Of a DNA stretch of 64,000 nucleotides, positions 18,117-27,337 are shown piece after piece (the stretch's first letter is position 1; each line of letters starts with the position of its first letter). This DNA is from Pseudomonadota bacterium (GTDB lineage: Bacteria > Campylobacterota > Campylobacteria > Campylobacterales > Campylobacteraceae), in the NCBI GenBank assembly GCA_002746565.1, contig PDPI01000022.1, forward strand, positions 58,508 through 122,507. The letters are read 5' to 3'. A program made the position numbers and the translations under genes. The notes beneath the pieces were generated by a model, which saw only the letters and a list, made by a program, of their open reading frames with translations, did no database searches and was not told where the DNA came from.

Positions 18117-19236
18117 ATTTTAATTCTTCAGGTTTATTTCTTTGTCTTATAATTCTTTTGCTGTCTTGTATGCCCTCATTGGTTCCTATGATGAGTAGGC
18201 TATATCCTGTGCCTATCAAAGTATCACCTTTTGGCATGGGGAAAAACTTTCCTTTACTATCTTTGATACCCACTATACTAACGCTTGCGATGTCTCTTAA
18301 ATGGGCTTCTTTTAGCTTTTTAAATCTCATCCAAGAATAATCTGGAATTTCCACTTGCTCTAGGCTTATGGGGGTATCACGGCGATATAAAATCTTTTCA
18401 AAAACATTTTGCATATCCGGGCGCAGGGATACCATACTCATCCTTTGGGCGACCAATTCCGATGGAGAAACAACTATGTCAGCTCCAAGTTTTTTTAGTT
18501 TTTCCACATCGCTTTGCTTATCGGCATTTGCCATTATAAAGTAAGCACTTCTCCCTAGCTCTTTTTCGAAAAGTCTAGCAGATGCTATTTGAGCTATGTT
18601 ATCAGCTATATTTTTACTTAAAGTTATCATACCCCTTGCACTTGAGAAGTGGGATTTTAAAAGGGCGATTTCCGTATGGGGGTCTTCTTGCAAGACATAA
18701 GGGTAACGGTGTATTTGGGCGAGTTCGAGTATATTGTCACTAGGGTCAACCACCACAAAGGGTACATGGCTTTCTCTAAAGTGTTCTGCTAATTGGATGG
18801 TAAATTCATTGTGATAACAGATAACATAATGCCTTTTGAGTCTGGCTATTTTGTATAGCATTTTTCTCTCCTTTATGAGTCGAACAAGGTCGCCGGTTTT
18901 GAGTGATTCTATCAAGATACCTATGGAAAATGAAAAGACGATAAAGCCCACAACGATAAGGGTTATGGTAAAAATACGCCCAGCATCTGAGATCTTATCC
19001 ACTTCTGTAAATCCAACAGTGGTAAATGTGATGCTAGCTTGGTATATGCCGTCCATCAATGAAAAACCATCGATGGCAACATAGCCTAATCCCCCTATCA
19101 TTGTCATCAACACAATGGCAATAAGGGGAAATCTAAAGGGCTTTAGTTGCTCGTATAATTGGTCGTTTACGGAAGCTTCTGGAACAGATCGACCTGCCCA
19201 GTTGAGGAATTTTGCAATTTTGTGCTTAAAGCTCAA
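18109..19236 (-). CDS. Two-helix potassium channel with RCK (TrkA) domain
   Basis: Inner-membrane K+ channel of the MthK/Kch layout: two membrane helices (residues about 37-55 and 90-112) flank a pore loop, followed by a TrkA-N nucleotide-binding fold (RLKRHYVICYHNEFTIQLAEHF) and a TrkA-C domain near residues 285-365. The selectivity filter reads TTVGFTEV rather than TVGYG, as also occurs in some bacterial channels. Start is TTG at 19236 with GAGGA upstream. It precedes argJ with an eight-base overlap and follows rpmB on the same strand. Confidence 0.87.
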   Translation of the reverse strand: MSFKHKIAKFLNWAGRSVPEASVNDQLYEQLKPFRFPLIAIVLMTMIGGLGYVAIDGFSLMDGIYQASITFTTVGFTEVDKISDAGRIFTITLIVVGFIVFSFSIGILIESLKTGDLVRLIKERKMLYKIARLKRHYVICYHNEFTIQLAEHFRESHVPFVVVDPSDNILELAQIHRYPYVLQEDPHTEIALLKSHFSSARGMITLSKNIADNIAQIASARLFEKELGRSAYFIMANADKQSDVEKLKKLGADIVVSPSELVAQRMSMVSLRPDMQNVFEKILYRRDTPISLEQVEIPDYSWMRFKKLKEAHLRDIASVSIVGIKDSKGKFFPMPKGDTLIGTGYSLLIIGTNEGIQDSKRIIRQRNKPEELKYV

Positions 19237-19264
19237 GCTGTTTTCCTCTGTTTAATGAAGATTT

Positions 19265-19453
19265 TTAAGAATTTTTCTTCATCGTGCGAAGAGTAGAGGC
19301 GGCTACCTTTATCCTTCTTGTTGTCCCATCTTCTAAGGTTACTTTCACGCTTCTTAGATTTGGTAGGAAACGTCTTTTTGTTTTGTTGTTAGCATGACTT
19401 ACGTTATTTCCTACTTGGGGTCCTTTTCCTGTTATTGCACATTTTCTAGCCAT
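19265..19453 (-). CDS. rpmB: 50S ribosomal protein L28
   Basis: Ribosomal large-subunit protein of 62 residues, beginning [20 protein letters not shown], which is the L28 signature, and ending in a basic tail. A single N-terminal cysteine remains, so this is not the four-cysteine zinc form. ATG has AAGGATATAAAA upstream. It is divergent from rpe across a 200-base gap and upstream of the channel gene. Confidence 0.96.
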   Translation of the reverse strand: MARKCAITGKGPQVGNNVSHANNKTKRRFLPNLRSVKVTLEDGTTRRIKVAASTLRTMKKNS

Positions 19454-19612
19454 TTTTATATCCTTAATTTTTAGTTTTTAAAAGTGTTTTCAAAAGCACT
19501 GCGACAAGACGTGATTATACCAAAAAATATTTAAGATTTGTTTACGTGTGGGAGAATTTGTGATTTTTTTATTTTTTTTGTATATTATATCTGTTTTTTA
19601 TAATATTGAGGG

Positions 19613-19618
19613 TATAAT
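19613..19618 (+). promoter_or_regulatory. -10 box of rpe
   Basis: TATAAT in GAGGGTATAATCATC, 36 bases before the rpe ATG, preceded by the T-rich blocks usual for Campylobacter sigma70 promoters and with no clear -35 box. Confidence 0.65.
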
Positions 19619-19653
19619 CATCTGGTTTAAAATAGTGTCATTTAAGGTAAGAT

Positions 19654-20295
19654 ATGTATGTAGCACCGAGTATATTGTCGGCAGATTTTGGGAGATTGGA
19701 TGGTGAGATAAGGTCTATTTGTGATGCTGGGTGTGATCTAGTTCATGTGGATGTTATGGATGGGCATTTTGTGCCAAATCTAACCATTGGTCCAGTGGTG
19801 GTTGAAGCAGTTGCAAAGGCGGCAACTAAGCCCCTTGATATCCATTTGATGGTCCAAAACAATACCTTTTTTGTGGATTTATTTGCCCCCATAAAACCAA
19901 AATTTTTAAGCTTTCATATAGAAGAAGAAAAACATCCCCATAGACTTATCCAAAAGATACGAGATTATGGTATAAGTCCAGGAATTGTTTTAAATCCCCA
20001 TACTAGTCCAGAAGATATAGAATTTATACTAGAAGATTTGGATATGGTGCTTTTAATGAGTGTAAATCCTGGCTTTGGTGGTCAAAAATTTATCCCAAGT
20101 GTTATAGAAAAAACAAGGCGACTAAGAGAAATGATAGAGAGAAAAAATGCAAAAGTTATGATAGAAGTAGATGGGGGAGTAAATGGTTTAAATGTCAGGG
20201 ATTTGGACGAGGCTGGAGTGGATATAGTGGTTGCTGGAAGTTATGTTTTTGGCTCAAATGATTATGAAATGTCCATAAAATCTTTGCGTGTATAG
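19654..20295 (+). CDS. rpe: Ribulose-phosphate 3-epimerase
   Basis: Interconverts ribulose 5-phosphate and xylulose 5-phosphate in the pentose phosphate pathway. The 213-residue TIM barrel begins YVAPSILSADFGRL; metal and catalytic residues are in VHVDVMDGHFVPN, DIHLMV and EVDGGVN, with the phosphate-binding glycines in VNPGFGGQKF. Length is normal. dnaQ follows after nine bases and is probably co-transcribed. Confidence 0.97.
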   Translation: MYVAPSILSADFGRLDGEIRSICDAGCDLVHVDVMDGHFVPNLTIGPVVVEAVAKAATKPLDIHLMVQNNTFFVDLFAPIKPKFLSFHIEEEKHPHRLIQKIRDYGISPGIVLNPHTSPEDIEFILEDLDMVLLMSVNPGFGGQKFIPSVIEKTRRLREMIERKNAKVMIEVDGGVNGLNVRDLDEAGVDIVVAGSYVFGSNDYEMSIKSLRV

Positions 20296-20304
20296 GTTGG
20301 TTTT

Positions 20305-21102
20305 GTGAGAAGATTTGATAGATTGGTAAATAGACTTGCAAAAACTGAGCTGTCTTTAAGTAGTATTGAGTTTTCACTCTCCCAAATAGAAGAGCTTGAA
20401 AATGTGGATGTAAAGGATTTTGAGCAGTTAAAGCTTTTAGGCTTGCCGCTGGTTAAAACCAATGACAAATATGCCACCCTAAATACAAGATTAACAAGCC
20501 TAGAAGAGCAAATCTTTTGCGTGGTGGACATAGAAACAAGCTCTAGCGATGTGGAGAGTGGGCAGATCATAGAAATTGGAGCTTTGCTTATAAAAAATGG
20601 CAAGGAAATAGATAGGCTTGAAAGCCTAGTTTATGCTAGGGAAGTCCCGCCTGCCATAGAGGAATTGACTGGAATAGATGCCAAGCAATTAGAAAACTCT
20701 CCATCCCTAAGCTCGGTTTTGGAAAAATTTAGACTTTTTTTGAAAGATCATGTTTTTGTGGCCCATAATGTTGGCTTTGATTATAGATTTATATCAGATT
20801 CTTTTATGCAATGTGGATATGGACCCATGCTAAATAGAAAGCTTTGTACCATAGATTTGGCTAAAAAGACCATAAAAAGTGAGCGTTATGGACTAGAGCA
20901 TCTAAGGGAATTTTTAGATCTTGAAAAGGGCGAACAGCATAGGGCTTTTTGGGATGCTTATAATGCCAATGAGATATTTTTAAAGTGCTTAAAAAACCTT
21001 CCTAAGGATATTTTTACTAGCGAAGAGCTTATAAGGTTTTCAAATCCAAATCCAAGAAAACGCAAAAAGAAAAAGCCCAAAAAAGAAGCTAAAACTAAGT
21101 AG
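20305..21102 (+). CDS. dnaQ: DNA polymerase III epsilon subunit (3'-5' exonuclease)
   Basis: Proofreading DEDDh exonuclease. After an N-terminal extension of about 70 residues seen in Campylobacterota, the domain shows VVDIETSSSD (ExoI), FVAHNVGFDYRFI (ExoII) and HRAFWDAYNA (ExoIII), giving the Asp, Glu, Asp, His, Asp set. The C-terminus is a basic tail (RKRKKKKPKKEAKTK). The start is GTG at 20305, directly downstream of GGTTGG. It follows rpe and converges on the gamma carbonic anhydrase gene with two bases between stops. Confidence 0.92.
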   Translation: MRRFDRLVNRLAKTELSLSSIEFSLSQIEELENVDVKDFEQLKLLGLPLVKTNDKYATLNTRLTSLEEQIFCVVDIETSSSDVESGQIIEIGALLIKNGKEIDRLESLVYAREVPPAIEELTGIDAKQLENSPSLSSVLEKFRLFLKDHVFVAHNVGFDYRFISDSFMQCGYGPMLNRKLCTIDLAKKTIKSERYGLEHLREFLDLEKGEQHRAFWDAYNANEIFLKCLKNLPKDIFTSEELIRFSNPNPRKRKKKKPKKEAKTK

Positions 21103-21104
21103 TT

Positions 21105-21629
21105 TTACATATAAAAGTTTTTAAACTCTACGTAATTTTTTGCTGATTTATATAAAGATGCAACCTCTGCGTCGCTAAGTGAGCGCACTAGTCTAGCAGG
21201 ATTTCCTAAGATCAATGAGCGGGGTGGAAATTTTTTATGTTTAGTTACGAGGGAATTTGCCCCAACTATGCTCTCATACCCTATCACAGCTCCATCTAAA
21301 ATAGTCGCACTCATGCCTATCAAACAGGCATTTTCTATGGTACAACCATGGAGCATAACCTTGTGGGCTATGGTTACATCATCGCCTATAATGGTTGGAT
21401 GTCCATCGCTTTTATCTGGTTTTTTATAATGGGTTACATGCAGCATGGATAAATCTTGAATGCTAGTTCTTTTCCCAATCTTTATAAAATGTACATCCCC
21501 CCTTAAAACGCAATTAAACCAAACCGAGCTATCTTCTCCTATCTCAACACCCCCGATGATATCCGCACTAGGAGCTATAAAAACATTTTTTCCAATTTTT
21601 GGACTTGTGTTTTTGAATTTATGTAGCAT
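21105..21629 (-). CDS. Gamma carbonic anhydrase-like hexapeptide protein
   Basis: Left-handed beta-helix protein of the YrdA/PaaY group. Hexapeptide repeats run through IGEDSSVWFNCVLRGDVHFIKIG, with the metal-ligand histidines in MLHVTHY and IAHKVMLHGC. The 174-residue length matches the family. Such proteins bind zinc or iron and some hydrate CO2, while others have unproven activity, so the enzyme name is provisional. Start ATG at 21629. Confidence 0.88.
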   Translation of the reverse strand: MLHKFKNTSPKIGKNVFIAPSADIIGGVEIGEDSSVWFNCVLRGDVHFIKIGKRTSIQDLSMLHVTHYKKPDKSDGHPTIIGDDVTIAHKVMLHGCTIENACLIGMSATILDGAVIGYESIVGANSLVTKHKKFPPRSLILGNPARLVRSLSDAEVASLYKSAKNYVEFKNFYM

Positions 21630-21689
21630 TTTTCAAATCCTTTTTGATTATAAAGTTTTGTAAATTTGATAACATAATTTGGCTATAGG

Positions 21690-21720
21690 TTACGCCAAAG
21701 GGTTGTAATCTCTGGCGTAA
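21690..21720. other. Intergenic hairpin in the uvrB - carbonic anhydrase gap
   Basis: Perfect eight-base arms TTACGCCA and TGGCGTAA separated by 15 bases, within a 243-base gap (21630-21872) between two reverse-strand genes. I see no coding frame in the gap; weaker inverted repeats (GTTAG/CTAAC, CCTTA/TAAGG) follow. It could serve as a terminator for uvrB or a decayed mobile sequence; there is no poly-U run. Confidence 0.4.
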
Positions 21721-21872
21721 AATTACACCTCTGAAAACGAGACGAGACAATTGCGTCTAATAATTTTAGTGCCAATTGTACTACTTTTTGTTATAGTTAG
21801 CAAGCTTTACTAAACTAACCCCTTAAATAGGGTCTCTAAGGTCTGTCTCCCTTTGGATAAAGTTGGTATTTC

Positions 21873-23840
21873 TTACAATTTCCTCATCTTCATGATTTCA
21901 TCCCTTAAACTAGCAGCCTTTTCAAACTCTAATTCCTTTGCGGCTTTGTGCATTTGCTTTGTTAATTCGTTTACGATTTTTTGTCTTTCCCTTGCGGGCA
22001 TTTTTTCAGCTCTCTTGCGCCTTGCTACCAATTCTCCATGATCTTCTATGTGTAAATTTTCATCTAGCTTTCTTGTGGTAGATTTTGGAGTTATATTGTG
22101 TAAGTGGTTAAATTCTTCTTGTTTTTTTCTTCTTTTGCTTGTTATATCCATTGCCCTTTGCATGGAGCCTGTTATCTTTTTTGCAAACATTATCACATGT
22201 CCATTTACATTTCTTGCAGCTCTTCCCATGGTTTGGATTAGGCTAGTTTCGCTCCTCAAAAAGCCCTCTTTATCCGCATCTAGGATGGCTATAAGTGAGA
22301 CTTCTGGCAAGTCTAAGCCCTCTCGTAAGAGGTTTATGCCTATTAAAATGTAAAATTCCCCCAGTCTTAAAGAACGGATTATTTGATTTCGCTCGATTGC
22401 ATCTATGTCTGAATGCATGTATTTGACCTTTAAGCCAAGTTCAAGATAGTATCTGCTCAGCTCTTCTGCCATTTTTTTTGTTAAAACCGTTACTAAAACC
22501 CTTTCATTTTTTTCTATAACGGCCTTTGCCCTATCGTGTAAGATTTCCACTTGGTTTTCACTATCGCATATCTCATAGGTTGGATCTAAAAGTCCTGTTG
22601 GGCGTATGATTTGCTCGCTTACTAAGGAGCTTAATTTCAATTCTAAAGGTGCTGGTGTGGCCGATACGAAAAGATAAAAGGGGGCTTTATTGATAAATTC
22701 ATCAAACATCAAAGGGCGGTTATCTAGGGCGCTTGGAAGCCTAAAGCCGTATTCTACCAAAACCTCTTTCCTGCTCCTATCTCCCGCAAACATTCCTCGA
22801 AATTGAGGTAAGCTCACATGGCTTTCATCCACTATGACAAGGTACTCTTTATTCATCATTTCAAAATAATCAAACAAAGTATAGGGCGTTTGACCTTCTT
22901 TTTTCCCTGTTAGATGCCGTGAATAATTTTCTATTCCCTTGCAACTTCCCGTAGTTTCTATCATTTCTAGATCAAATTCCACCCTTTGCTTTAACCTTTG
23001 ATATTCAACGAACTTATTTTCTTTTTCGTAAAAGGCTAGTCTCTCTTTAAGTTCTTTTTCTATATCTCTAACAGCTCTTTTTAGTCTCTCTTGCCCTACA
23101 CTAAATTGACTAGATGGATAAAGCTTATATGAGCTTACATTTTTTAATTTTTTATTTGTCAGTGGATCAAAAAGATACATGCTTTCTATCTCATCCCCAA
23201 AAAATTCTATCCTTAAAGCCTCATCTGTTGAATAGGCTGGATAAATATCTATAACCTCCCCATTTACCCTAAAGTATCCCCTATCAAAAAAGGAATCATT
23301 CCTTTTATATCCCATTTCCACAAGTTCAAGCAAAAAGCCTTTATATGGGATGCTTTCTCCTAACTCCAAAAATCTCATCATTCCCTTAAATTCAACGGGA
23401 TTTCCAAGCCCATAATTAGCTGAAACTGAAGCTATACATATAACATCATCAAAGCTTAAAAGTGAGGCCGTGGCGCTAAGTCTAAGGCATTCTAATTCTT
23501 CATTTATGGAGCTATCTTTTTCTATGAAAAGGTCTTGTCGTGGGATGTAGGCTTCTGGCTGGTAGTAATCATAATAACTTATGAAATATTCAACATGATT
23601 GTTTGGAAAAAAGCTTTTAAATTCGCTATAAAGTTGTGCGGCTAGGGTTTTGTTGTGAGTCATGATAAGGGTTGGGCGTTTTACTTCTTTTATAATGTTT
23701 GCCATGGTGTAGGTTTTTCCACTTCCTGTTACTCCAACTAGGGTTTGATAGCGGTTGTTTTTTTGGATGGATGCTGTTATATTTTTTATGGCTTTGGGTT
23801 GATCTCCAGATGGAGAAAAATCGCTTTTTAGTTCATACAT
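21873..23840 (-). CDS. uvrB: Excinuclease ABC subunit B
   Basis: Damage-verification helicase of nucleotide excision repair. The 655-residue protein has Walker A GVTGSGKT near residue 41, the beta-hairpin motif [21 protein letters not shown] (motif II), motif [11 protein letters not shown], and a C-terminal UVR segment ([18 protein letters not shown]) that contacts UvrC. Length is normal. ATG with AAGGAATTT upstream. It is divergent from the small coiled-coil gene, with the two promoters in a 128-base gap. Confidence 0.97.
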   Translation of the reverse strand: MYELKSDFSPSGDQPKAIKNITASIQKNNRYQTLVGVTGSGKTYTMANIIKEVKRPTLIMTHNKTLAAQLYSEFKSFFPNNHVEYFISYYDYYQPEAYIPRQDLFIEKDSSINEELECLRLSATASLLSFDDVICIASVSANYGLGNPVEFKGMMRFLELGESIPYKGFLLELVEMGYKRNDSFFDRGYFRVNGEVIDIYPAYSTDEALRIEFFGDEIESMYLFDPLTNKKLKNVSSYKLYPSSQFSVGQERLKRAVRDIEKELKERLAFYEKENKFVEYQRLKQRVEFDLEMIETTGSCKGIENYSRHLTGKKEGQTPYTLFDYFEMMNKEYLVIVDESHVSLPQFRGMFAGDRSRKEVLVEYGFRLPSALDNRPLMFDEFINKAPFYLFVSATPAPLELKLSSLVSEQIIRPTGLLDPTYEICDSENQVEILHDRAKAVIEKNERVLVTVLTKKMAEELSRYYLELGLKVKYMHSDIDAIERNQIIRSLRLGEFYILIGINLLREGLDLPEVSLIAILDADKEGFLRSETSLIQTMGRAARNVNGHVIMFAKKITGSMQRAMDITSKRRKKQEEFNHLHNITPKSTTRKLDENLHIEDHGELVARRKRAEKMPARERQKIVNELTKQMHKAAKELEFEKAASLRDEIMKMRKL

Positions 23841-23931
23841 TTTGTAAAATTCCTTTTAGATCGGGTCTAGATTATACAATAAATTTTGAAAAATTTCACA
23901 TAAATTTACGCAAAGTTTATATTTTTTTTGC

Positions 23932-23937
23932 TACAAT
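23932..23937 (+). promoter_or_regulatory. -10 box of the coiled-coil gene
   Basis: TACAAT in TTTTTTTTGCTACAATTGTG, 32 bases before the ATG at 23969, with an extended TGC element and a T-rich block upstream. Confidence 0.6.
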
Positions 23938-23968
23938 TGTGCTCTTAAATTTCCAAAAAGGTTTAGAT

Positions 23969-24202
23969 ATGTTTGAACAAGTACAATCGGTAAATTCTTT
24001 AATGGGTAAAGTGGAAGATTTATTAGCAAAATATGAAAATTTACGTGATCAAAATGAAAAAATGCGTCAAGAGTTGGTAAGTGTAAAAGCTCAAAATGAA
24101 GCCAAAGATTCCCAGATCTTAAAACTTCAAAAAGAAATCCAATCTAGAGATCTTGAAAATGAAGATATATTTGGCAAGATAGAAGCAGTACTTGGTAAAT
24201 GA
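23969..24202 (+). CDS. Small coiled-coil protein
   Basis: The track shows a 167-residue frame, but the upstream part lies antisense in uvrB. The real start is ATG at 23969 after AAAAAGGTTTAG, giving 77 residues that are almost wholly coiled coil (MGKVEDLLAKYENLRDQNEKM and SQILKLQKEIQ). It resembles ZapB-like or cell-division coiled coils in size and heptad pattern, but I cannot assign a family. The following 76-residue gene overlaps it by ATGA, so the two are coupled. Confidence 0.75.
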   Translation: MFEQVQSVNSLMGKVEDLLAKYENLRDQNEKMRQELVSVKAQNEAKDSQILKLQKEIQSRDLENEDIFGKIEAVLGK

Positions 24203-24429
24203 AAAAGATAAAAGTTTCCATAGGATCTAAAGATTTTGATGTCTTTTTGGATGATGATTCTGAAGATTTTGATGAGTTTTTAAAGGATGATATTGGTAAG
24301 ATTTTAAATAAAAATAATGTCATAGATATAAAAGATTTACTAGATGCCTATGTCCACAAATGTTTTTATATATATCAACAAAAAAAATCCATAGATACAA
24401 TCGCATTAAAAATATCTGAAAAAATATAG
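24199..24429 (+). CDS. Small acidic protein, ZapA-like possibility
   Basis: A 76-residue acidic protein (FLDDDSEDFDEFLKDDIGK) ending in a helix, KKSIDTIALKISEKI. It begins ATGAAAAAG overlapping the stop of the coiled-coil gene. A short N-terminal strand pattern (KKIKVSIGSKDFDVFLD) followed by helices, and pairing with a coiled-coil partner, would fit a ZapA/ZapB-like pair, but no diagnostic residues are seen, so this is a guess. Both genes lie between uvrB and the pseudopilins. Confidence 0.65.
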   Translation: MKKIKVSIGSKDFDVFLDDDSEDFDEFLKDDIGKILNKNNVIDIKDLLDAYVHKCFYIYQQKKSIDTIALKISEKI

Positions 24430-24468
24430 CTTTCATATTAATTTATCTTTTTGTAAACATTTTAGTAG

Positions 24469-24474
24469 TACAAT
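24469..24474 (+). promoter_or_regulatory. -10 box of the pseudopilin genes
   Basis: TACAAT in TAGTAGTACAATC, about 59 bases before the first pseudopilin ATG. The leader contains an imperfect inverted repeat GATAGGGTTTATC. Confidence 0.5.
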
Positions 24475-24532
24475 CAAAACAGCATCTTGATAGGGTTTAT
24501 CAGAGATTGCAAATTTATTTAAGGAGTCTTTG

Positions 24533-24958
24533 ATGAGAAAAGCTTTTACTATGATTGAATTGATTTTTGTTATCGTTATTTTGGGTATTTTGGCGTCTGT
24601 TGCTATTCCAAAATTAGCAGCCACAAGGGATGATGCTAAGATTTCGAGGTGTTTATCGGAAATTAGCACTGCTATTACTGATCTAGGAGCCTATTATACA
24701 TCACAGGGTAAGTTTGATTCTAATATTAGCAAAATGACTTTTGTTCCCCTAAAAGGAGATGCGAATTCAACTTTAAAATATTTGGTAGAAGGTAGTGTTC
24801 CTTGTGTAAAATTTACATTAACAGATGATGGGAATGTTACGGTTACAGATGGCGATGATGATGGGAGTGTTTGTAAGGGTATAAAAGATTCCTCATCTTA
24901 TCAAAATAAACTTAAAGGCACTAAATCCTTTGGTGGAAGTAGTGTTGCTTTTGATTGA
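24533..24958 (+). CDS. Type II secretion / type IV pilin-like pseudopilin 1
   Basis: Begins MRKAFTMIELIFVIVILGIL, a classic class III signal: prepilin peptidase would cut between Ala and Phe, leaving Glu at position 5 and a hydrophobic helix. ATG at 24533 with AAGGAG seven bases upstream is better than the TTG used by the track. The mature globular part has two cysteines (VPCVKF and SVCKGI) that could form a disulfide. In Campylobacter the type II-like machinery supports DNA uptake, so a competence role is likely. A second pseudopilin follows. Confidence 0.9.
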   Translation: MRKAFTMIELIFVIVILGILASVAIPKLAATRDDAKISRCLSEISTAITDLGAYYTSQGKFDSNISKMTFVPLKGDANSTLKYLVEGSVPCVKFTLTDDGNVTVTDGDDDGSVCKGIKDSSSYQNKLKGTKSFGGSSVAFD

Positions 24959-24997
24959 TTTTTGTTTTAAATTTTAGTTTTATTTGCAAGGATTACT

Positions 24998-25438
24998 ATG
25001 CAAAATAAAGGGGCTTTTACTGTTATAGAGCTTATATTTGTGATAGTGGTTTTGGGCATATTAGCAGGCATTGCTTTTCCAAGGTTTGCAGTTACTAGAG
25101 ATGATGCTTTTATAGTAAGGGGCAAAAGTGAGCTTTCCACCATAAGGAGTGCTATATCTTCCCATCGTTTGGAAAAAATGATATCTGGAGGAGGAACTGC
25201 TTATATTGGGGATGAAAATTTAAGTAGTGGCGATAAGCTTTTTTCTGGAGTTTTGCCAAATCCCATTTATGAAAAAGAGGGAGGTGGACGTTGGAGAAGG
25301 GTGGATGGATCTAGCAATAAATACATTTTTAGAGCGGGTTCGGGTGCGAGTAGTGATGTTGAATTTACATATAATGATTCTGATGGAACCTTTGAGTGTG
25401 ACCACTCTAAGCCACTTTGTAAAAAACTTGCAGAATAG
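24998..25438 (+). CDS. Type II secretion / type IV pilin-like pseudopilin 2
   Basis: Begins MQNKGAFTVIELIFVIVVLGIL, with cleavage expected before FTVIE. The 146-residue protein ends with CDHSKPLCKKLAE, a probable C-terminal disulfide loop. It shares TRDDA after the hydrophobic helix with the first pseudopilin, so the two are probably duplicates that diverged. ATG with AAGGATTAC upstream. It is followed two bases later by priA. The helix and signal are seen; the competence role is inference. Confidence 0.88.
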   Translation: MQNKGAFTVIELIFVIVVLGILAGIAFPRFAVTRDDAFIVRGKSELSTIRSAISSHRLEKMISGGGTAYIGDENLSSGDKLFSGVLPNPIYEKEGGGRWRRVDGSSNKYIFRAGSGASSDVEFTYNDSDGTFECDHSKPLCKKLAE

Positions 25439-25440
25439 TT

Positions 25441-27282
25441 TTGTTTTACTATAAAATAGCCATTATAGGCAATTCTTTATCTCCTTTGACTTACCAAAGT
25501 CGTGATAGATTAGATCCAGCGGATGAAGTTTTAGTGCCACTAAAATCGGCCCAAAAAAATGCCATTGTTTTAGGAGAAGTACAAAAACCAAGTTTTGTAT
25601 GCAAATGCATTTTGGAAAAAAGAGGTTTCTTTTCTGATATTCAGTTTAAGCTAATGAAGTTTATCTCAAATTATTATGTTTGCTCCATGGGTGAGGCTTG
25701 TGGTATTTTTACTTCTTTTACTAGCAATGATAGCTTTTCTACAACCCCCTTTAGATGCAAGGAAAGATTAACCCTCTCGAGTGAACAAAAAAATATAAAA
25801 GAAAAAATAAAATCCCAAGCCCTATCCTTACTTTTTGGCGACACAGGAAGTGGAAAGACGGAAATTTACATATCCTTAATGCTTGAAGAGCTAGAAAAGG
25901 GAAATAGTGTTATCTTCCTAATGCCCGAAATTTCCCTAACTCCCCAGATGAAAAAACGCCTTAGCAAATATTTTGGAGATTTAGTTGCCATTTGGCATTC
26001 AAAGATAAGCAAAAAGAAAAAGCAAAGCATTTTACACGATCTACAAAAAGGAAAAATACGTGTAATTGCAGGGGCTAGGTCAGCTTTATTTTTACCCATA
26101 AAAAATCTATCCCTTATAATAGTCGATGAAGAGCATGATGAAAGTTACAAATCCTCATCAAATCCCCGCTATAATGCAAGGGATTTGAGCTTAATGTATG
26201 GTAAAATTTCCTCTGCGAGGGTGGTTTTAGGAAGTGGAACTCCAAGCTTAACAAGTTTTTCAAAATTGCCATTTTTTAGGCTAGAGGGGACTTATTTTAA
26301 AAGCCATAAAAGTTTTATTTATGAAAATGCCCACAATCAAATCACCCCCTTTATGCTAAGTCGCATCGAAAATGCTCTAAGTCAAAATTACCAAGTTATT
26401 ATCTTTGTTCCCACAAGGGCAAATTTTAAATATCTCACATGCAAAGAATGTGGCGAAAATATAAAATGTCCCTTTTGTGAGGTTGGAATGAGTTTGCATT
26501 CAAAGCTAAATGCCCTAAAATGTCATTATTGCAATTTTACTCTAAAAATTCCAAATCAATGCCCTAATTGCAAAGACCAGATATTAGAAGCCAATCGCAT
26601 AGGAACAGCCCAAATAGCCAAAGAATTGCAAGAAATATTTACCGATAAAAATATACAAATTTTTGATAGAGACGAGGTTAAAACCCAAAAAGCCCTAAAA
26701 TCCACCCTAAAAGATTTCAATGACAAAAAAATCCACATCCTAGTTGGAACCCAGATGCTAAGCAAGGGTCATGATTATCATGGCGTGGCATTAAGTGTTA
26801 TTTTAGGAATTGATAGCATTTTAGCTACAGGTGATTATAGATCTAGAGAAAAAGCCTTATCTTTAAGCATTCAGGTAGCTGGACGTGCGGGGCGAAAAGG
26901 CAAGGGAGAAGTTTTCATACAAACCCAAAATGAAGAATTTTTTAAAACCTATATGGAAGATTATGAAAAATTTTTAAAAGATGAATTGACTTTTAGAAAA
27001 AACCTATATCCCCCTTACAAAAAACTTTTATGCTTAAAAATCTCCCATACTAAAGAGCAAGTGTGTCAAGAGATAACAAATGAGCTAGTAAATTTCATAA
27101 AAACCCTTCCCTTTGAAATGGAATTAGTCGGATATGGTGTATCAAACATCAGCAAAATAGCATCTAAATATCGATATGAAATCCTACTTAGATCATCATC
27201 GGCAAAACCCCTAATCCAAGCTGCTTTTACATGTAAACGCCCCTTTGTTCAAGCCGATATGGATCCGCTTAGTTTTAGTTAG
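25441..27282 (+). CDS. priA: Primosomal replication protein N' (PriA helicase)
   Basis: Restarts replication at collapsed forks. The 613-residue protein has Walker A FGDTGSGKTEIY, DEEHDESYK, and eight cysteines for two zinc sites (CKECGENIKCPFC, CHYCNFTL, CPNCKDQ), then VAGRAGRKGKGEV (motif VI). It is shorter than the E. coli protein (732), with a compact N-terminal DNA-binding domain, as in related species. The start is TTG at 25441 without a good ribosome-binding site, so it may depend on coupling to the pseudopilin gene that ends two bases earlier. Confidence 0.95.
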   Translation: MFYYKIAIIGNSLSPLTYQSRDRLDPADEVLVPLKSAQKNAIVLGEVQKPSFVCKCILEKRGFFSDIQFKLMKFISNYYVCSMGEACGIFTSFTSNDSFSTTPFRCKERLTLSSEQKNIKEKIKSQALSLLFGDTGSGKTEIYISLMLEELEKGNSVIFLMPEISLTPQMKKRLSKYFGDLVAIWHSKISKKKKQSILHDLQKGKIRVIAGARSALFLPIKNLSLIIVDEEHDESYKSSSNPRYNARDLSLMYGKISSARVVLGSGTPSLTSFSKLPFFRLEGTYFKSHKSFIYENAHNQITPFMLSRIENALSQNYQVIIFVPTRANFKYLTCKECGENIKCPFCEVGMSLHSKLNALKCHYCNFTLKIPNQCPNCKDQILEANRIGTAQIAKELQEIFTDKNIQIFDRDEVKTQKALKSTLKDFNDKKIHILVGTQMLSKGHDYHGVALSVILGIDSILATGDYRSREKALSLSIQVAGRAGRKGKGEVFIQTQNEEFFKTYMEDYEKFLKDELTFRKNLYPPYKKLLCLKISHTKEQVCQEITNELVNFIKTLPFEMELVGYGVSNISKIASKYRYEILLRSSSAKPLIQAAFTCKRPFVQADMDPLSFS

Positions 27283-27295
27283 TTTGAAGCTTTTA

Positions 27296-27326
27296 TGACG
27301 TATAATAGATACAAATTTATACGTCA
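27296..27326 (+). promoter_or_regulatory. Toxin-antitoxin promoter with palindromic operator
   Basis: TGACGTATAA and TTATACGTCA are perfect ten-base inverted arms separated by 11 bases. The -10 box TATAAT (27301-27306) lies in the left arm, and the ribosome-binding site AAAGGAGAA follows the right arm. Binding by the ribbon-helix-helix antitoxin would cover the core promoter, the usual autoregulation of such operons. Confidence 0.8.
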
Positions 27327-27337
27327 AAGGAGAATTT

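Noticed and set aside
22048-22353. 101-residue plus-strand ORF in uvrB
   Set aside because: Antisense shadow; hydrophobic by reversal of codon pattern only.
23699-24202. 167-residue ORF on the plus strand
   Set aside because: Its first 90 codons are antisense to uvrB and its promoter; the real gene starts at ATG 23969 with a ribosome-binding site and -10 box.
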